From Proteobacteria bacterium UBA4457 (GTDB lineage: Bacteria; Pseudomonadota; Gammaproteobacteria; Ga0077536): a stretch of 64,000 bases of DNA. The stretch is from the NCBI GenBank assembly GCA_002390205.1, contig DGOV01000019.1:16819-80818 (forward strand), written 5' to 3'. This document shows, one piece after another, positions 26,042-35,108 of this stretch. The position numbers were made by a program, and so were the translations under genes. Below the pieces are notes generated by a model that was not told where the DNA came from, made no database searches, and saw only the letters and a list, made by a program, of their open reading frames with translations. The stretch's first letter is position 1, and the number at the start of each line of letters is the position of its first letter.

Positions 26042-26917
26042 CTATATTTGAAAATAATAGTTCGCAGATATACCTATAAAAATAGCAAACCCGACGTAAT
26101 TGTTACTTGTGAATGCCTTGAAATAGGCATTTCGAGTCCTTTCCTTTAGTTGAAGTTGTTGATGACAGAAGATTAAGGCACTTACTACTATGGATAAGTA
26201 GAATTGCCAATGCAGGCTTGCTACGTTTCCAACCATGAAAAGCCCAAAAATCATCAGAATTTGGAGTAAGCCAATTATAAGGCGATCATCTTCACCAAAT
26301 AGTATGGCTGTTGATTTAACACCTATTTTTAGATCATCGTCTCTGTCAACCATCGCATATTCAGTATCATAGATGAGGGCCCAAATGATCGTAACTATGA
26401 ATATAGTCCAGCATTCACGGGGTAAGGCTGATATCTGCGCTGCGAAGCTCATAGGGATTGCCCAACCAAATGCTAAACCAAGGTGCAATTGCGGAAGATA
26501 GGTGAATCTTTTCGCATACGGATACGTGCTTGCTAAGAAGACACCGATGACGGCAAGTGTCAGAGTAAGCTCGTTAGTTTGAGAGACTAATAAAAATGAG
26601 CAACCGATAAGTGTTAAGAACACCCATACTGCGTGGCGTGACTTGAGGGTCCCGCTAGCTAAAGGCCTTGTTTGAGTGCGTGTTACATTTTTGTCATACT
26701 TTTTGTCAGCGAAATCATTTACTACACATCCAGCAGATCGCATAAAAAAAGTGCCTAAAATGAAAATAACAACGATTTTTAAGGAAGGTTGCCCATGTCC
26801 AGCGATCCAAAGAGCCCACAAAGTAGGCCATAGAAGTAGTAAAATACCGATTGGCTTGTCTAGCCTTATAAGGGCTATAAAAGGCTTTATTCTTTTTAAT
26901 CCGGTCATATCAATCAA
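26042..26917 (-). CDS. ubiA: 4-hydroxybenzoate polyprenyltransferase
   Basis: Integral membrane prenyltransferase (291 residues) of ubiquinone biosynthesis that attaches the polyprenyl tail to 4-hydroxybenzoate. Both Asp-rich magnesium/diphosphate sites are visible: NDFADKKYD near 67-75 and DTEYAMVDRDDD near 184-195. LDKPIGILLLLWPTLWALW near 19-37 is the usual first helix. About eight membrane segments follow. It is separated from recG by 55 bases on the same strand, with a hairpin after its stop. No ubiC is beside it. Confidence 0.95.
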   Translation of the reverse strand: MIDMTGLKRIKPFIALIRLDKPIGILLLLWPTLWALWIAGHGQPSLKIVVIFILGTFFMRSAGCVVNDFADKKYDKNVTRTQTRPLASGTLKSRHAVWVFLTLIGCSFLLVSQTNELTLTLAVIGVFLASTYPYAKRFTYLPQLHLGLAFGWAIPMSFAAQISALPRECWTIFIVTIIWALIYDTEYAMVDRDDDLKIGVKSTAILFGEDDRLIIGLLQILMIFGLFMVGNVASLHWQFYLSIVVSALIFCHQQLQLKERTRNAYFKAFTSNNYVGFAIFIGISANYYFQI

Positions 26918-26972
26918 CTATTGAGTCACGAGTGTATGTTATCGGGAAGGTGAAATATTACAGAGTGTTTCA

Positions 26973-29063
26973 TTATATTCGTGCGAATTCGATTTTGTGC
27001 CCAAGCCATCTTTTTTTAAGTTCTTCTACCAAGTGTGGATCGTCTGCCAGAATTTTGTCTGCCATTAATTGGATTTCATCTATTAGGTGGATATCACGAG
27101 TTAAGTCTGCAATTTTAAAGTGCGCCGCTCCGGCTTGTCTGGTTCCTAGTAGTTCTCCAGGTCCGCGTAGCTGCATATCTCTGTCAGCGATTTCGAAGCC
27201 ATCAGTGGTTGCACGGATTACCTCTAATCTTTGCTGAGCCATTTCTGTTAATGGACTTTTGTACACTAAAAGACAGCTTGATTGCTTTTCCCCACGTCCT
27301 ACTCGGCCCCTTAGCTGGTGCAATTGTGCAAGCCCAAGCCGCTCGGCATTTTCTATCACCATCAGACTTGCATTTGGAACATCCACGCCTACTTCTATAA
27401 CTGTTGTCGCAACTAACAAGTCACTTTTGGCCTCTGAGAAAGAGCGCATGACCTTCTCTTTTTCAAGGGACTCCATTTTCCCGTGAATCAGTCCGATTTT
27501 ATAGGGAGCTAACTCTTTCGCAAGTTTTTCTGCAGTATCGATGGCAGATTGTATGTCGATTTTTTCAGATTCTGCGATCAAGGGACAGACCCAGTAAACT
27601 TGTGTTCCAGATTTGATTACAGCTGATATTCTGAAAATTATTTCTTGTCTTCTTTCCTCCGGAATTACGGCAGTTTTGATCAATTTTCTATTCGGAGGTA
27701 AGCCTTTTATCGTCGATATATCTAGATCTGCATATACCGCCATTGCCAAGGTCCGAGGAATTGGTGTCGCTGTCATGATAAGTTGATGAGGCCGGAAGCC
27801 TTGAGTTGCGCCTTTACCCATTAGCGCTAGTCGTTGTTCGACGCCAAATCGATGCTGTTCATCTACCACTATAAGACCTAGGTTGTTGTACCTTACCTCC
27901 TTCTGGAACAGAGCGTGAGTACCAATGACAATAGATGCAGGTGAGCTTTTGATGTCGAGGAGTATTTTCTTTCTATTTACCGCAGTGAGTTTAGAGGTTA
28001 AGAGAAAGACTTTAGTCTTCATTTCCTTGAACCAGGCCATCATAGTTTGGTAGTGCTGTTCAGCGAGAAGCTCTGTGGGAGCCATGAAAGCAGCTTGATG
28101 ACCAGAATCTATTATATTTGCAACAACCATAGCCGCTACCACGGTTTTCCCTGAGCCTACGTCTCCTTGAAGTAGCCTTAGCATTGGAAAACCACTTTCT
28201 AAGTCATGATTTATTTCTTTAATCACTTTTAGCTGCGATTCCGTGAGGTCGAAAGGCAATAGGTCATTTAATTTCGTTTGAAGCATACTTTTTTTGGTTT
28301 TTGGCGCTAGATATGTTCTAGAATTCTTTCTGAGAGTTTTTAGGCTAAGTTGGTAGGCTAGTAGTTCTTCGAAAATAAGCCTACGTTGCGCAGGGTGGGT
28401 TCCTTCGATTACAGTTGCTGTGTTTTCATCAGCGGCTGGATAATGAATTTGACGTAACGAATCAACTAGAGATGGTAATCCTAAATGCGTTAATAAATTT
28501 TTTGGGATGAGGTCAGTGACTCTTTTGCTCGATGTCTTAGAGAGAATTACGAATGCTTGATTCAATAGTGAGCGCAGGCGCGTTTGGTGTAATCCATCGG
28601 TCGTTGGATATATGGGAGTGAGATATCTTTCGAGCTCGGGTGGCTCATTATTATCGATCACTTTGCATTCAGGGTGAATCATTTCTAGCCCATGCCGCCC
28701 CAAATGAGGACTACCGAAGCACCTGACTGAGCTGCCCTTGGAGAGTCTCATTTGTTGCGATCGATTGAAGAAAAAAAATCGTATTTGGATCGAGGAAGTT
28801 ACATCAGAAATCCGGCAAATAAGCGCGCGCCTACCTTGGAAAATCACCCTTGAGTCCTCAATTACACCCTCAATAAGAGCTTTTCTCCTGGGTATGATTT
28901 CGTGTATCGGCGTTAACCTAGTCCTATCTTCATATCGTATTGGCAAGTGGAAAAGGATATCGCTAATTACCTTGACACCTATGCTACAGAGTTTTTTCTG
29001 TAACACTTGTCCTACGCCATTTAGCTTATCAGTAGAATCCCCAAGAGTTACTTCTGCTTTCAT
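26973..29063 (-). CDS. recG: ATP-dependent DNA helicase RecG
   Basis: Branch-migration helicase (696 residues) that remodels stalled replication forks. The N-terminal wedge/OB region includes LNGVGQVLQKKLCSIGV and FFFFNRSQQMRLSKG. Helicase motifs include Walker A GDVGSGKTVVAAMV near 290, DEQH in VVDEQHRFGVEQR near 389, TATPIPRTLAM near 422 and the RecG-specific QLRGRVGRGEKQS near 600. Length is normal. The start lies eight bases after the ridA stop in the minus-strand group with spoT, rpoZ and gmk. Confidence 0.96.
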   Translation of the reverse strand: MKAEVTLGDSTDKLNGVGQVLQKKLCSIGVKVISDILFHLPIRYEDRTRLTPIHEIIPRRKALIEGVIEDSRVIFQGRRALICRISDVTSSIQIRFFFFNRSQQMRLSKGSSVRCFGSPHLGRHGLEMIHPECKVIDNNEPPELERYLTPIYPTTDGLHQTRLRSLLNQAFVILSKTSSKRVTDLIPKNLLTHLGLPSLVDSLRQIHYPAADENTATVIEGTHPAQRRLIFEELLAYQLSLKTLRKNSRTYLAPKTKKSMLQTKLNDLLPFDLTESQLKVIKEINHDLESGFPMLRLLQGDVGSGKTVVAAMVVANIIDSGHQAAFMAPTELLAEQHYQTMMAWFKEMKTKVFLLTSKLTAVNRKKILLDIKSSPASIVIGTHALFQKEVRYNNLGLIVVDEQHRFGVEQRLALMGKGATQGFRPHQLIMTATPIPRTLAMAVYADLDISTIKGLPPNRKLIKTAVIPEERRQEIIFRISAVIKSGTQVYWVCPLIAESEKIDIQSAIDTAEKLAKELAPYKIGLIHGKMESLEKEKVMRSFSEAKSDLLVATTVIEVGVDVPNASLMVIENAERLGLAQLHQLRGRVGRGEKQSSCLLVYKSPLTEMAQQRLEVIRATTDGFEIADRDMQLRGPGELLGTRQAGAAHFKIADLTRDIHLIDEIQLMADKILADDPHLVEELKKRWLGHKIEFARI

Positions 29064-29071
29064 CGATTACC

Positions 29072-29470
29072 TTAAGTTGATGCTGGCTCTCGAATCGCAA
29101 TTATTGCATCTATCTCGACATCGACATCACGTGGAAGTCTTGATACCTCTATTGCAGCGCGGGCAGGAAAAGGGGTGATGAATAGCTCTTCCATGATTTC
29201 GTTTACATGTTTGAAATTCTCCAAGTCAGACAAATAAACATTGAGTTTTATGCAGTTCGCTAGCGTAGTATTCGCAGCGATGGCGATCGCATTTATGTTA
29301 TCGAACACCTGTTTTATTTGACTTTGAAATCCCCCATTAATCACTTTCATAGATTTCGGATCTAAAGGGATTTGACCTGAAACATAAAGAACGCCTTGAT
29401 GCGCAGTGGCCTGTGAATATGCACCTATTGCGGCAGGAGCTTCTTTTGTTTTTATATGAGAGACATTCAT
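29072..29470 (-). CDS. RidA family reactive-intermediate deaminase
   Basis: A 132-residue YjgF/YER057c/UK114 protein; RidA hydrolyses reactive enamine/imine intermediates formed by PLP enzymes. Features are IGAYSQATAHQGVLYVSGQIPLDP near 16-39, the substrate-contacting Arg in PARAAIEVSRLP near 107, and VDVEIDAIIA at the C-terminus, where Glu is conserved. It sits between spoT and recG with gaps of 24 and 8 bases; in some gammaproteobacteria this slot holds ridA, while in E. coli trmH is there. Cotranscription is likely. Confidence 0.93.
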   Translation of the reverse strand: MNVSHIKTKEAPAAIGAYSQATAHQGVLYVSGQIPLDPKSMKVINGGFQSQIKQVFDNINAIAIAANTTLANCIKLNVYLSDLENFKHVNEIMEELFITPFPARAAIEVSRLPRDVDVEIDAIIAIREPAST

Positions 29471-29494
29471 TGTCGTCTTCCTTGAGGATAGAAT

Positions 29495-31675
29495 TTATTT
29501 TCGTTTTCTATTGACGCGGACTATTGGTTTACTGTTCCTCAGCACACGAATAATATCAGCTAAATGTTTTCGGTCGCTTACTCCTATCGTGAGTCTTATT
29601 TTTGAGATCTGATCATCTAGCTCACTCATTTCCACGCCCTCAATATTAGCTCCTTTTGCCGCACATTTTGCTGCGATTGTTGCCAGGACACCCCGTTCGT
29701 TAACAACATCAAGGATAATTTCTGCGCTAAATTCTCTATTTAGAGCCGATGCCCACTGCACGTCAACCCATTTATCGGGAGCGCTACGATATTCGATAAC
29801 ATTTTTACATGAGGGATGATGAATCACGATTCCTCTACCTGTAGTAATAAGTCCAATGATCGGATCCCCTGGGATCGGTCTACAGCATTTTGGGATGGTC
29901 ACTACCATTCCTTCGGTCCCATGAATAATCAGCGGACCCAAGCCTGAGTCCTTTTTAGGTGATGTTTCAAGAGCGGTGCTCTCCTCACCTCCTAGTGCTC
30001 TGGCTACGATAGGTGCAGGTCTCGAGCCAAGACCTATATCTATTAATAAGCTATTTAGATCGGATAATTTAAAGGATGTTAAAACTGTATTTAGATGGGT
30101 TTTTTCTACCTCGTCTATCGATAATCCAAAACGGGCTAATTCTCTATTCAACAACCTTTTACCAAGAATTTGAGCCTCATCTGCTTGGAGGTTTTTAAGA
30201 GAATGATGGATGCTGGTCCGTGCTTTAGCGGTCACAACAAAGTTAAGCCACGCGGGATTGGGATGAGAACCAGATGATATTAGGACTTCCACACTATCAC
30301 CGGTGTTCAGTTGAGTTCCTAAAGGAACTAATCGTCGGTTAATTCTGCAGCCCACCGCCGAGTTACCAAGAGCTGTGTGAATTGCATAAGCAAAATCTAC
30401 TGCTGTAGCACCCTTAGGAAGTTTCATGATCGCTCCTTTAGGAGTGAAGACATAAACTTCGTCTGGGAAAAGATTTACCCGAACGTTCTCAAGAAACTCC
30501 TGAGAATCGGTGGTGTGACTCTGCATTTCAATGACGCTATGAAGCCAGTCCCGTGCTCTCTTATGCGCCGCTTTTGATTCAGTTTCTCCCATCTTATATG
30601 TCCAGTGGGCAGCAATACCTACTTCAGCGACTTGATCCATCTCGTTGGTACGTATTTGAACCTCTAGTGGCGCTCCAAAAGGTCCAAACAAGACTGTGTG
30701 AAGAGATTGATATCCATTTGATTTAGGGATTGCAATATAGTCCTTGAAAGTATCTGGAACAGGTTTATATAAGCCATGCACTACACCAAGAGCTCGGTAG
30801 CATGTATCTACCGAGTCAACAACGATTCGAAATGCATAAACATCGCGTACTTCTGAAAAATGTAGTCGTTTTTCACGCATTTTTTTGTAGATGCTATAGA
30901 GGTGTTTCTCTCTACCTACGACGTATGCTACTAAGCTTTCCTGGCGCAGTCGACGAGTAATCCGACTTCTAATCTTCGCCACGACTTCTTTACGGTTACC
31001 CCTAACTTTTTGTATTACTCTTGCAATGACGTCATGCCTAAGAGGATAAAGTGATTTAAACCCAAGTTCTTCCAGCTCCAGGCGCATCGCATTCATTCCT
31101 AACCGCTGAGCTATAGGCGCATATATCTGTAGTGTTTCTCTTGCTATTCGTCGTCTTTTTTCGGGGCTTAAGGCGCTAATTGTTCGCATGTTATGCAGTC
31201 GATCGGCAAGCTTTACCAGAATAACTCTTATATCGTCTGCCATTGCTAGGAGCATCTTTTGAAAGTTTTTAGCCTGAGCTTCTGCCTGTGACTCAAACTC
31301 TATATGCGTTAGTTTGCTGAGGCCATCAACAATATGAGCAACTTCTGACCCAAACTCCTCTAGAATAATTGGTTTTGCAATGGAAGTATCTTCTATAACG
31401 TCATGCAGCATGGCGGCTATAAGTGTTTCATGGTCCATGTGCATTTGGGCTAAGATATGCGCGACTGAGAGAGGGTGCTGTATATACGGTTCTCCGCTCT
31501 GTCTCTTTTGACCTTCGTGAGCGGAAGAGCTGAACTTATATGCGAGACGCACTTCTCTCACCTGTTCTGCGCTAAGGTACGAACGTGCTAGACGACAAAG
31601 ACTTTCTATACGTTTGTTAGGTGATTCTAATTTAATTACGTCAACTTGTTCTTTTCTCACCGATGGACGCACCAC
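29495..31675 (-). CDS. spoT: Bifunctional (p)ppGpp synthetase/hydrolase SpoT
   Basis: Stringent-response enzyme of 726 residues that makes and degrades (p)ppGpp. The HD hydrolase domain has YIQHPLSVAHIL near 64-75, HDVIEDT at 91-97 and LVKLADRLHNMRT near 153. The synthetase domain includes RDVYAFRIVV near 277, and SNGYQSLHT near 319. TGS (VYVFTPKGAIMKLPKGATAVDFAYAIH) and a C-terminal ACT domain follow. The segment TFKD at 309-312 aligns with the RxKD motif of bifunctional enzymes but has Thr in place of Arg. It lies between rpoZ and ridA, 75 bases after rpoZ. Confidence 0.95.
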   Translation of the reverse strand: MVRPSVRKEQVDVIKLESPNKRIESLCRLARSYLSAEQVREVRLAYKFSSSAHEGQKRQSGEPYIQHPLSVAHILAQMHMDHETLIAAMLHDVIEDTSIAKPIILEEFGSEVAHIVDGLSKLTHIEFESQAEAQAKNFQKMLLAMADDIRVILVKLADRLHNMRTISALSPEKRRRIARETLQIYAPIAQRLGMNAMRLELEELGFKSLYPLRHDVIARVIQKVRGNRKEVVAKIRSRITRRLRQESLVAYVVGREKHLYSIYKKMREKRLHFSEVRDVYAFRIVVDSVDTCYRALGVVHGLYKPVPDTFKDYIAIPKSNGYQSLHTVLFGPFGAPLEVQIRTNEMDQVAEVGIAAHWTYKMGETESKAAHKRARDWLHSVIEMQSHTTDSQEFLENVRVNLFPDEVYVFTPKGAIMKLPKGATAVDFAYAIHTALGNSAVGCRINRRLVPLGTQLNTGDSVEVLISSGSHPNPAWLNFVVTAKARTSIHHSLKNLQADEAQILGKRLLNRELARFGLSIDEVEKTHLNTVLTSFKLSDLNSLLIDIGLGSRPAPIVARALGGEESTALETSPKKDSGLGPLIIHGTEGMVVTIPKCCRPIPGDPIIGLITTGRGIVIHHPSCKNVIEYRSAPDKWVDVQWASALNREFSAEIILDVVNERGVLATIAAKCAAKGANIEGVEMSELDDQISKIRLTIGVSDRKHLADIIRVLRNSKPIVRVNRKRK

Positions 31676-31750
31676 TTAACCACGACAGTTATTAGTGTTT
31701 TTTATAAGCATCCATTCAACCAAGTCATATCTGATTAAAATATAGGTGTT

Positions 31751-32062
31751 CTAAAAACTTTCGCCTGCAGCAGGTTTTTCGACGCTTTGCGCGGCTTCAT
31801 CAGTTTTTGATTCCGCAAATTCTAATGCTGCCTCATACTCTTCTGCCTGCTTTTCTTTCGCATCTATCTCGTCGAGTATTTTTGCATTCATTACACCCGC
31901 CGCAATTTCTCTTAAGGCAAGTACGGTAGGTTTATCATTCTCTTCATCCACCAGTGGTTTGGAGCCTAGTGCTATCTGTCTGGCGCGTCGACTGGCCACC
32001 AAGACCAAGTCAAATCGATTCTCAACAGCAGGTAAGCAATCTTCAACGGTTACGCGTGCCAT
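31751..32062 (-). CDS. rpoZ: RNA polymerase omega subunit
   Basis: Omega subunit (103 residues), which helps RNA polymerase assembly and takes part in the ppGpp response. MARVTVEDCLPAVENRFDLVLVASRRARQ and KPTVLALREIAAG are the conserved core. The acidic C-terminal tail from about residue 70 is variable in the family. The position between gmk and spoT is the gammaproteobacterial arrangement. A start with ATG at 32062 follows a 63-base gap after gmk. Confidence 0.97.
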   Translation of the reverse strand: MARVTVEDCLPAVENRFDLVLVASRRARQIALGSKPLVDEENDKPTVLALREIAAGVMNAKILDEIDAKEKQAEEYEAALEFAESKTDEAAQSVEKPAAGESF

Positions 32063-32125
32063 AATTCTATTATCCTAAAATAGGGTTATTGATACAATAC
32101 TACTCACTATTATAGCAAACATAGC

Positions 32126-32758
32126 CTAGTTGGGTACGAGTTCGGCTAGAAGTTTTTCTAAACGTATTTTTTGGATCGAATTGCGTAATTTATGAGCACA
32201 TATAATAGAGGTTAATTGTAGGCATGCTTTTGAGAAGTCCTCATTGACAATTAGATAATCATATTCGTGATAGTGGGACATTTCGTTGATTGCGTCACGC
32301 ATTCTGCGAATGACAGTTTCTTTCTTATCCCCTCTTTTTTGCAACCTTCTATTCAATTCTTCTAGTGACGGTGGGAGGATAAACACTGAGCTAACGTCAA
32401 ATTCAGATTGCTTTATTAGTCGAGCTCCTTGCCAGTCTATTTCAAGAATTACATCTAACCCTGCTGCTAAGGTTTTTTTAACTTCAACTTTCGAAGTACC
32501 ATAAAGGTTATCAAATACTTTGGCTTCCTCTAGGAAATCAGAGTTCCTCGACATTTTCAGGAAAGTCTCATTACTTATAAAATGATAGTCAACACCATCA
32601 ATCTCTCCTGCTCGCGGCTGACGAGTGGTATGTGATATTGACATTCGTACATTGTTTTTATCGTCGCTGATTTTTTTGATAATGCTGGTTTTCCCGGCAC
32701 CTGATGGCGCAGACACTACAAATAGCTGACCAAAGGAGGAACTTTCACTACTCGACAT
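32126..32758 (-). CDS. gmk: Guanylate kinase
   Basis: Phosphorylates GMP to GDP with ATP (210 residues). The P-loop SAPSGAGKTS is near 15-24. The GMP-binding part includes SHTTRQPRAGEIDGVDYHFI near 41-60. LEIDWQGARLIK near 105 and RRLQKRGDKKETVIRRM near 133 form the lid region. The first 11 bases overlap the end of yicC, implying coupling. It precedes rpoZ. A Ser-rich N-terminal extension of about eight residues is unremarkable. Confidence 0.97.
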   Translation of the reverse strand: MSSSESSSFGQLFVVSAPSGAGKTSIIKKISDDKNNVRMSISHTTRQPRAGEIDGVDYHFISNETFLKMSRNSDFLEEAKVFDNLYGTSKVEVKKTLAAGLDVILEIDWQGARLIKQSEFDVSSVFILPPSLEELNRRLQKRGDKKETVIRRMRDAINEMSHYHEYDYLIVNEDFSKACLQLTSIICAHKLRNSIQKIRLEKLLAELVPN

Positions 32759-33617
32759 TTTGCACCTGTTCCCTGACTTGTTCTATGAGAACCTTAAGTT
32801 CTATGGATGCACTAGTTGTATCTACATGCACCGATTTCGAGCCTATCGTGTTGGCTTCTCTATTCAATTCTTGCATTAAGAAATCCAGCCTCCTTCCTAT
32901 GGGCTCCTGGCGGTCGAATACAGAGCGGGTCTCTTGAATATGCATAGAGAGTCTATCTACCTCTTCCTTAATATCAAGCTTACTAATTAGTATTGCGCTC
33001 TCTTGTTCTACTCGACCCTGATCAAGTTCTGTACCCAGCTCCGAGAGCCTAGCCTCGTGACGTTTAGTTATAGATCTTATTATATCTGGGATCCTCTCTT
33101 CTATATAAGATACTTGCGCTGCCATCTTAGTGAGTTGTTTTTTTATAATAGATTCAAGCTTTTTCCCTTCGTTTGCGCGACTGATTGCGAACTGTTCTAA
33201 GGTCCGGTCAAAATTCGTCAAAAGGTAAGACACTATACTATTCGTTAGGGGCTCGAAGTCGTTTACGACTCCCGGCCATGCGAGTATCTCTAGGGGGCTT
33301 ACATTTTGGGAGGGCGTTGTCATTAGTGCACGCACCCGTTCTATGGCACATAGAAGAGATTTTGCAGCATTTTCATTAATATGAGTGGTCTCAGTACCTC
33401 CCTTTATTGGAGAAACTCTTAAAGTACAATCTATTTTTCCTCTTTTTGCTACAGTGCCAATACCTTCTCGCGCCTTACTCTCAACGGTTCGGTGATCTTC
33501 TGGGACACGAATAGCTATATCGCAGAACCGGTGGTTTACGGATTTGATCTCCCATGAGCCACAAATGTCAGCATTTTCAAAGTCTGTCCTAGCGAAAGAC
33601 GTCATACTATTTGTCAA
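32748..33617 (-). CDS. yicC: YicC-family endoribonuclease
   Basis: A 289-residue member of the YicC/YloC family; E. coli YicC is an endoribonuclease affecting small-RNA turnover. The N-terminal MTNSMTSFARTDFENADICGSWEIKSVNHRF pattern starts the conserved domain, and the DUF1732 C-terminal part includes LDIKEEVDRLSMHIQ, PIGRRLDFLMQELNREANTIGSKS. The gene is divergent from rph with 154 bases between, the same neighbour pairing as E. coli yicC/rph. It is the first gene of the minus-strand yicC-gmk-rpoZ-spoT group. Confidence 0.95.
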   Translation of the reverse strand: MTNSMTSFARTDFENADICGSWEIKSVNHRFCDIAIRVPEDHRTVESKAREGIGTVAKRGKIDCTLRVSPIKGGTETTHINENAAKSLLCAIERVRALMTTPSQNVSPLEILAWPGVVNDFEPLTNSIVSYLLTNFDRTLEQFAISRANEGKKLESIIKKQLTKMAAQVSYIEERIPDIIRSITKRHEARLSELGTELDQGRVEQESAILISKLDIKEEVDRLSMHIQETRSVFDRQEPIGRRLDFLMQELNREANTIGSKSVHVDTTSASIELKVLIEQVREQVQNVE

Positions 33618-33771
33618 AAGATCTTCTCCCTGCAGTTTTCATGCTGTACACAACTGCATTCGTCGGTTATGTGGAGGGATTACAGAGATCCCGTTTTTAT
33701 TAGATATAATAGCCACCGTTACCTTAAACCTGAAGCTATAATAGAGTTTTATAAAATTAGAGAGATTCGCT

Positions 33772-34491
33772 ATGACTACAAGACCTAGTGGCCGGGCGGC
33801 CAATGAAATGCGAGAAGTCGTTTTTACTCGCAATTATACGTGCCATGCGGAGGGCTCTGTCTTAGTCGAGTTTGGGAATACCAAAGTGCTTTGTAACGCC
33901 AGTGTAGAAAAGCGAGTGCCGTCTTTTTTGAAGGGGACAGGCTCCGGCTGGATAACGGCGGAGTATGGGATGTTGCCACGTTCTACTGATTCGCGAATGC
34001 GTCGAGAGGCGAGCGCTGGGAAACAAAGTGGACGGACTATGGAGATCCAGAGACTTATCGGACGTTCACTACGCTCGGTTGTCGATTTGCACGCGCTGGG
34101 AGAAATGACTATTACCTTAGACTGTGACGTCTTACAGGCAGATGGGGGCACTCGCACAGCATCAATAACCGGTGCATTTGTCGCTCTCTCAGATGCCATA
34201 GATAGTTTACTCGCATCCCGAAAACTGAAGAAAAACCCTATTCATGGCTCCATCGCCTCGGTGTCTGTTGGTATTTTTGAAGGGCTGCCAGTTATTGACT
34301 TAGATTATGCCGAAGATTCGAACGCAGAAACAGATATGAATGTTGTGATGAATGACGCAGGACATTTTGTTGAAGTCCAAGGGACAGCTGAAGGACATGC
34401 GTTTAGACGCGACGAGATGGATGCAATGCTCGACTTGGCGGCCAGCGGGATCAAAGATCTTCTTGAGCTGCAAGCAGCTTCTCGGCGTTGA
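33772..34491 (+). CDS. rph: Ribonuclease PH
   Basis: Phosphorolytic 3'-to-5' exoribonuclease of 239 residues that trims tRNA 3' ends. The N-terminal RPSGRAANEMREVVFTRNYT, then GSGWITAEYGMLPRST near 61-76, RRSLR-type segment GRSLRSVVDLHALGE, and DCDVLQADGGTRTASITGAFVALSDA near 122-147 are characteristic. It appears full length, unlike the frameshifted copy of E. coli K-12. Its TGA overlaps the TTG start of rdgB by four bases. Confidence 0.97.
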   Translation: MTTRPSGRAANEMREVVFTRNYTCHAEGSVLVEFGNTKVLCNASVEKRVPSFLKGTGSGWITAEYGMLPRSTDSRMRREASAGKQSGRTMEIQRLIGRSLRSVVDLHALGEMTITLDCDVLQADGGTRTASITGAFVALSDAIDSLLASRKLKKNPIHGSIASVSVGIFEGLPVIDLDYAEDSNAETDMNVVMNDAGHFVEVQGTAEGHAFRRDEMDAMLDLAASGIKDLLELQAASRR

Positions 34492-35105
34492 AAGAAAAAG
34501 AGCTCGTTATAGCGACGAGTAACCAAGGGAAAGTGGATGAGTTTAAAAAGCTTTTGTCATTATCTAAGATTGAAGTCAGAACTCAGGCTGAGTTCGGTTT
34601 AGAGACTCCTGCAGAGACGGGGCTGACTTTTGTGGAAAATAGCTTGTTGAAAGCCAGATACGTGTGTGAAAAAACAGGGATACCAACATTAGCAGATGAT
34701 TCGGGATTATGTGTGCCGTCTTTGGGCGGGGCACCGGGAATATTTTCCTCTCGTTATGCTGGTGAAGGTTCTTCGGATTCGGAAAATATAGAGAAACTTC
34801 TTTCTTCTCTGAGTGGCGCAGTCCGATCGGAGCGTGTGTGCTTTTTTATCTGCGTGTTAGTGCTGCTGAAATCAAAAAATGATGAAACACCATATATAGT
34901 TAGCAAGACATGGAAAGGTGAAGTACTTGAGACTCCGAAAGGAGAAAACGGGTTTGGCTATGACCCACTCTTTTACGTTCCTGGCTACAAATGTTCTGCT
35001 GCTCAACTACCATCTGCGATTAAAAACCAGGTTAGTCATAGAGGCCAAGCGATGAAAAAATTCCTTGATGATCTGCAAGCAGGTCCTGATTGTGATCTGG
35101 TCTAA
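34488..35105 (+). CDS. rdgB: dITP/XTP pyrophosphatase RdgB (HAM1 family)
   Basis: Removes non-canonical purine nucleotides such as dITP and XTP (205 residues). ELVIATSNQGKVDEFKKLL at 4-22, TFVENSLLKARYVCEKTGIPTLADDSGLCVPSLGGAPGIFSSRYAG near 47-92 and GENGFGYDPLFYVPG near 152 are the hallmark segments. The start is TTG at 34488, overlapping the rph stop (TTGA), a translational-coupling pattern. hemW follows with a three-base gap. rph-rdgB-hemW is a familiar gammaproteobacterial series. Confidence 0.96.
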   Translation: MKEKELVIATSNQGKVDEFKKLLSLSKIEVRTQAEFGLETPAETGLTFVENSLLKARYVCEKTGIPTLADDSGLCVPSLGGAPGIFSSRYAGEGSSDSENIEKLLSSLSGAVRSERVCFFICVLVLLKSKNDETPYIVSKTWKGEVLETPKGENGFGYDPLFYVPGYKCSAAQLPSAIKNQVSHRGQAMKKFLDDLQAGPDCDLV

Positions 35106-35108
35106 GTT

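Noticed and set aside
33676..33692. GGGAT/ATCCC stem before GTTTTTAT as a terminator
   Set aside because: Only five base pairs, in a divergent region between yicC and rph where a terminator is not expected.
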